From Hydrogenophilaceae bacterium (GTDB lineage: Bacteria; Pseudomonadota; Gammaproteobacteria; Burkholderiales; Thiobacillaceae), in contig JACAEC010000146.1 in the NCBI GenBank assembly GCA_013389055.1, positions 1-34,541 on the forward strand: a stretch of DNA of 34,541 nt, given 5' to 3'. Position 1 is the first letter of the stretch; each line of letters begins with the position of its first letter. Positions 31,656 to 34,541 of this stretch are shown piece by piece. The position numbers were made by a program, and so were the translations under genes. Below the pieces are notes generated by a model. That model searched no databases and was not told where the DNA came from. It saw only the letters and a list, made by a program, of their open reading frames with translations.

Positions 31656-33803
31656 ATGAGCAGCACACTCCATCCCGATGGGAAACTGAATCCCCAAGAT
31701 ACCGTTGCCAATGCCTCCGGCAACGATTCCATCCTTGACCTGATCGAGCAGCGCCAGATCAATCGCCGCGGCTTTCTGAAGACCTCCCTCGGCGCCACTG
31801 CCGGGGTCACTGCTGCCGCTGTGCTGGGCAGCAATCTCGTGGACGGCATGACCAATGTCGCCGAGGCCAAACCGTTCGGCAAGGGCGTTTCTTATGGCGA
31901 AATCGGCTTCACCTCGGTCCCCCCCAATGTCGTGCCGATGACCGACGCGATCACGGTGCCCGATGGCTACAAGGCCGAGGTGCTGGTGTCCTGGGGCGAT
32001 TCCCTGAACAAGGAGCCCCATTGGGACCCGGCCGGGGCCATGACGAAAGAAATCCAGGAGCATTGCTACGGTGCCCATACCGACGGCATGCACTACTTCC
32101 CCTTCCCAGGCTTCATGGGCAACAGGCGGGGCCTGCTGGTCACCAACAGCGAGTATTGCGATCCGGGCCTGGTGTGCAACACCACCACCTACGCTACCGA
32201 TACCATCACCCAGGACATGGTGGATGCCCAGCTGGCCGCCCACGGCGTCAATGTGGTCACCATCGGCCAGCAATTCCGCGGCAAAAACAAGGGCAAGTGG
32301 GAGATCTAGCGCCATTCTCCCTTTAACCGCCGCATCACCGGGTACACCCCGTGCAAGATCAGCGGCCCCGCCGCCGGCCACCCCCTGATGCAGACCGCCG
32401 CCGATCCCACCGGCACCCAGGTGCTGGGCACCCTGAACAACTGCTCCATGGGCCACACGCCCTGGGGCACCTACCTGGCCTGCGAGGAAAACTGGAACGG
32501 CTATTTCGGCGCCAACGGCACCTTTGCCCAGAACACCATGGAAAAACGCTACGGCCTGGTCGCCGTCGGTTTCGGCTACCGCTGGCATGAGGCCGATCCC
32601 CGTTTCGACATGAACGTCAACCGCAACGAGCCCAACCGCTTCGGCTGGATCGTTGAGATCGATCCCTGGGACCCGGACTCCACCCCCATCAAGCGCACCG
32701 CCCTGGGCCGCACCAAGCACGAAGGCGCCACCGTGGTGGTGGGCGACGACAACACCGTCGCCGTCTACTCGGGCGATGACGAGCGCAACGACTACGTTTA
32801 CAAGTTCGTCTGCGCGAAAAAGCTGAACCGCCACAACAAGAAGGCCAACCGCGACCTGCTGGACAAGGGCACCCTGCACGTGGCCAAGTTCAACAACGAC
32901 GGCTCCGGGCAGTGGATCCCCCTGCTGCCGGGCACCATCGGCGTGGACGGCGTCGCCCTGCGCGACAATCCCAACTTCGCCGGCGCGGACGATGCCGAAG
33001 TGCTGGCGAACATCCTCATCAAGACCCGCATGGCCGCCGACGCCGTAGGCGCCACCATGATGGACCGCCCCGAGTGGGTCACCGTGCATCCCACCACCCG
33101 TGAGATGTACATGACCCTGACCAACAACAGCCGTCGCGGCAACACCCCGGCCTCCAATAACAAGCCCGACGGTTCCTCCGGCGCCGCCAGCACCAATCCC
33201 CCCGTGGACGCCGCCAACCCCCGTCCCGACAACGACTACGGCCACATCCTCCGCTGGCGCGAGAACGGCGGCGACGTGGCCGCCACTGGTTTCGAGTGGG
33301 ACATCTTCGTGCAGTGTGGCGACAAGAACACCACCAAGACCCTGGGCGCCAGCTACACCCCCGGCGAGTACGGCGGCCAGACCGTCGGCTACCAGGGCAA
33401 CATCGTCGGCGACGACTACGGCGCCCCCGACGGGGTCTGGATCGACAAGGACGGCCGCCTGTGGATCGAGACCGACCAGGGCGGCGACGCCAAGGGCGAC
33501 TGGGCCAACATCGGCGGCAACATGCTGCTGTGCGCCGATATTGCCTCCGGCGAGACCAGGCGCTTCCTCACCAGCGTGCCCTACTCCGAAGTGACCGGCG
33601 TCATCACCACCCCCGACGGCCGGACCATGTTCGTGGGCATCCAGCACCCGGGCGAGGACTGGAAAGACAGCTTCACCGCCAATTCCACCTGGCCCGACAG
33701 CGGCGTCAACGGCCCGACCACGTTCAAGGGTACAACGCCGCAGAAGCCCCGTTCCTCCGTGGTGGTCATCACCAGGAACGACGGCGGCGTGATCGGTACT
33801 TGA
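31656..33803 (+). pseudogene. phoX: PhoX/DUF839-family alkaline phosphatase with Tat signal, interrupted by an in-frame TAG at 32307-32309
   Basis: ORF 31656-32309 and ORF 32388-33803 are in the same frame, and the codons between them continue the family sequence: ...GKNKGKWEI*RHSPFNRRITGYTPCKISGPAAGHPLMQTAADPTGTQVLGTLNNC... Tat motif NRRGFLKTS; C-terminus RSSVVVITRNDGGVIGT. Whether it is a true pseudogene is open. Confidence 0.75.
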
Positions 33804-33860
33804 TGGGGGTCGGTACGAGGGGCGAGTCAACATGCCCCCGTGCCCCATGATTCGATTCGA

Positions 33861-33883
33861 GCCCGGCCTGGCCGGGCTTTTTT
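33861..33883 (+). terminator. Intrinsic terminator after phoX
   Basis: GCCCGGC-CTG-GCCGGGC followed by TTTTTT. Confidence 0.85.
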
Positions 33884-33929
33884 CTTGCCAGACGGCCGAC
33901 AGGGCAGTCGATGGCGGCCCCGGACCGGC

Positions 33930-34541
33930 TCAATCCTCGTGGTCGCGTGCCTGGGTGTCCAATCGCTTCAGATGCGCCAGTTTCTCCGCGATCTTGGCCT
34001 CCAGGCCGCGCGGGGTGGGCTGGTAGAAGTTGACCTCGGGCAGGTCATCCGGGAAATAGGTCTCGCCGGCGGCATAGGCCTCGGGCTCGTCGTGGGCGTA
34101 GCGGTAGGCGCGGCCGTAGCCCAGCTCCTTCATCAGCTTGGTCGGCGCGTTGCGCAGGTGGATGGGCACCTCGCGCGAGCCGTCCTCGCGGACGAAGGCG
34201 CGGGCCGCGTTGTAGGCCATGTAGCCGGCGTTCGACTTGGGCGCACAGGCCAGGTAGATCAAGGCTTGGGCCAGGGCCAGCTCGCCCTCGGGCGAGCCCA
34301 GACGCTCGTAGGTCTCGGCCGCGTTGAGGGCGATCTCGGCCCCGCGCGGGTCGGCCAGGCCGATGTCCTCCCAGGCCATGCGCAGGATGCGCCGGGCGAG
34401 ATAGCGGGGGTCGGCGCCGCCGTCGAGCATGCGGCAGAACCAGTAGAGCGAAGCATCCGGGTTGGAGCCGCGCACCGATTTGTGCAGGGCCGAGATCTGG
34501 TCGTAGAAGGCCTCGCCGCCCTTGTCGAAGCGGCGCAGGGC
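33930..34541 (-). CDS. rarA: Replication-associated recombination protein A (MgsA/RarA AAA ATPase), C-terminal part, truncated by window end
   Basis: [87 protein letters not shown]. The frame runs open to 34541; the ORF-track start at 34475 is an internal GTG. Confidence 0.95.
   Translation of the reverse strand, partial: ALRRFDKGGEAFYDQISALHKSVRGSNPDASLYWFCRMLDGGADPRYLARRILRMAWEDIGLADPRGAEIALNAAETYERLGSPEGELALAQALIYLACAPKSNAGYMAYNAARAFVREDGSREVPIHLRNAPTKLMKELGYGRAYRYAHDEPEAYAAGETYFPDDLPEVNFYQPTPRGLEAKIAEKLAHLKRLDTQARDHED

Noticed and set aside
32307-32309. Pyrrolysine or selenocysteine recoding at the phoX stop
   Set aside because: The codon is TAG, not TGA, and no pyl genes are in the window; a point mutation or sequence error is simpler.
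31524-33848. 774-aa minus-strand ORF antisense to phoX
   Set aside because: Same artefact type; phoX family motifs on the plus strand explain the sequence.

Overview
Window of GC-rich proteobacterial chromosome, most likely betaproteobacterial from gene content and order, dominated by housekeeping genes. From left to right: the 3' end of a PhoH-family ATPase; dTDP-L-rhamnose genes rfbB-rfbA-rfbC-rfbD; a small basic ORF (possible ArfA-like ribosome rescue factor); dnaE; an intergenic region with a strong bulged hairpin, a CCTCCTCCTTT stretch and an intrinsic terminator (candidate sRNA or leader); a two-GYF_2-like / TM / pentapeptide-repeat protein; a TrmH/SpoU RNA methyltransferase; ppsR and ppsA (divergent). 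Then comes a co-directional minus-strand block of about 18 kb. In transcription order it reads rpsB-tsf-pyrH-frr-uppS-cdsA-dxr-rseP-bamA-skp-lpxD-fabZ-lpxA-lpxB-rnhB-motA-motB-SAM methyltransferase-HDOD. Next is a Tat-signal PhoX/DUF839-type phosphatase gene interrupted by one in-frame amber codon, and finally a partial rarA (C-terminal part). No CRISPR, IS element, tRNA or rRNA was recognised. The best second-look items are the structured intergenic RNA candidate at 7804-7907, the in-frame TAG in phoX, the ArfA-like small ORF, and the motAB-methyltransferase-HDOD tail on the lpx/rnhB cluster. I did not find strong evidence for a wholly new multi-gene system.
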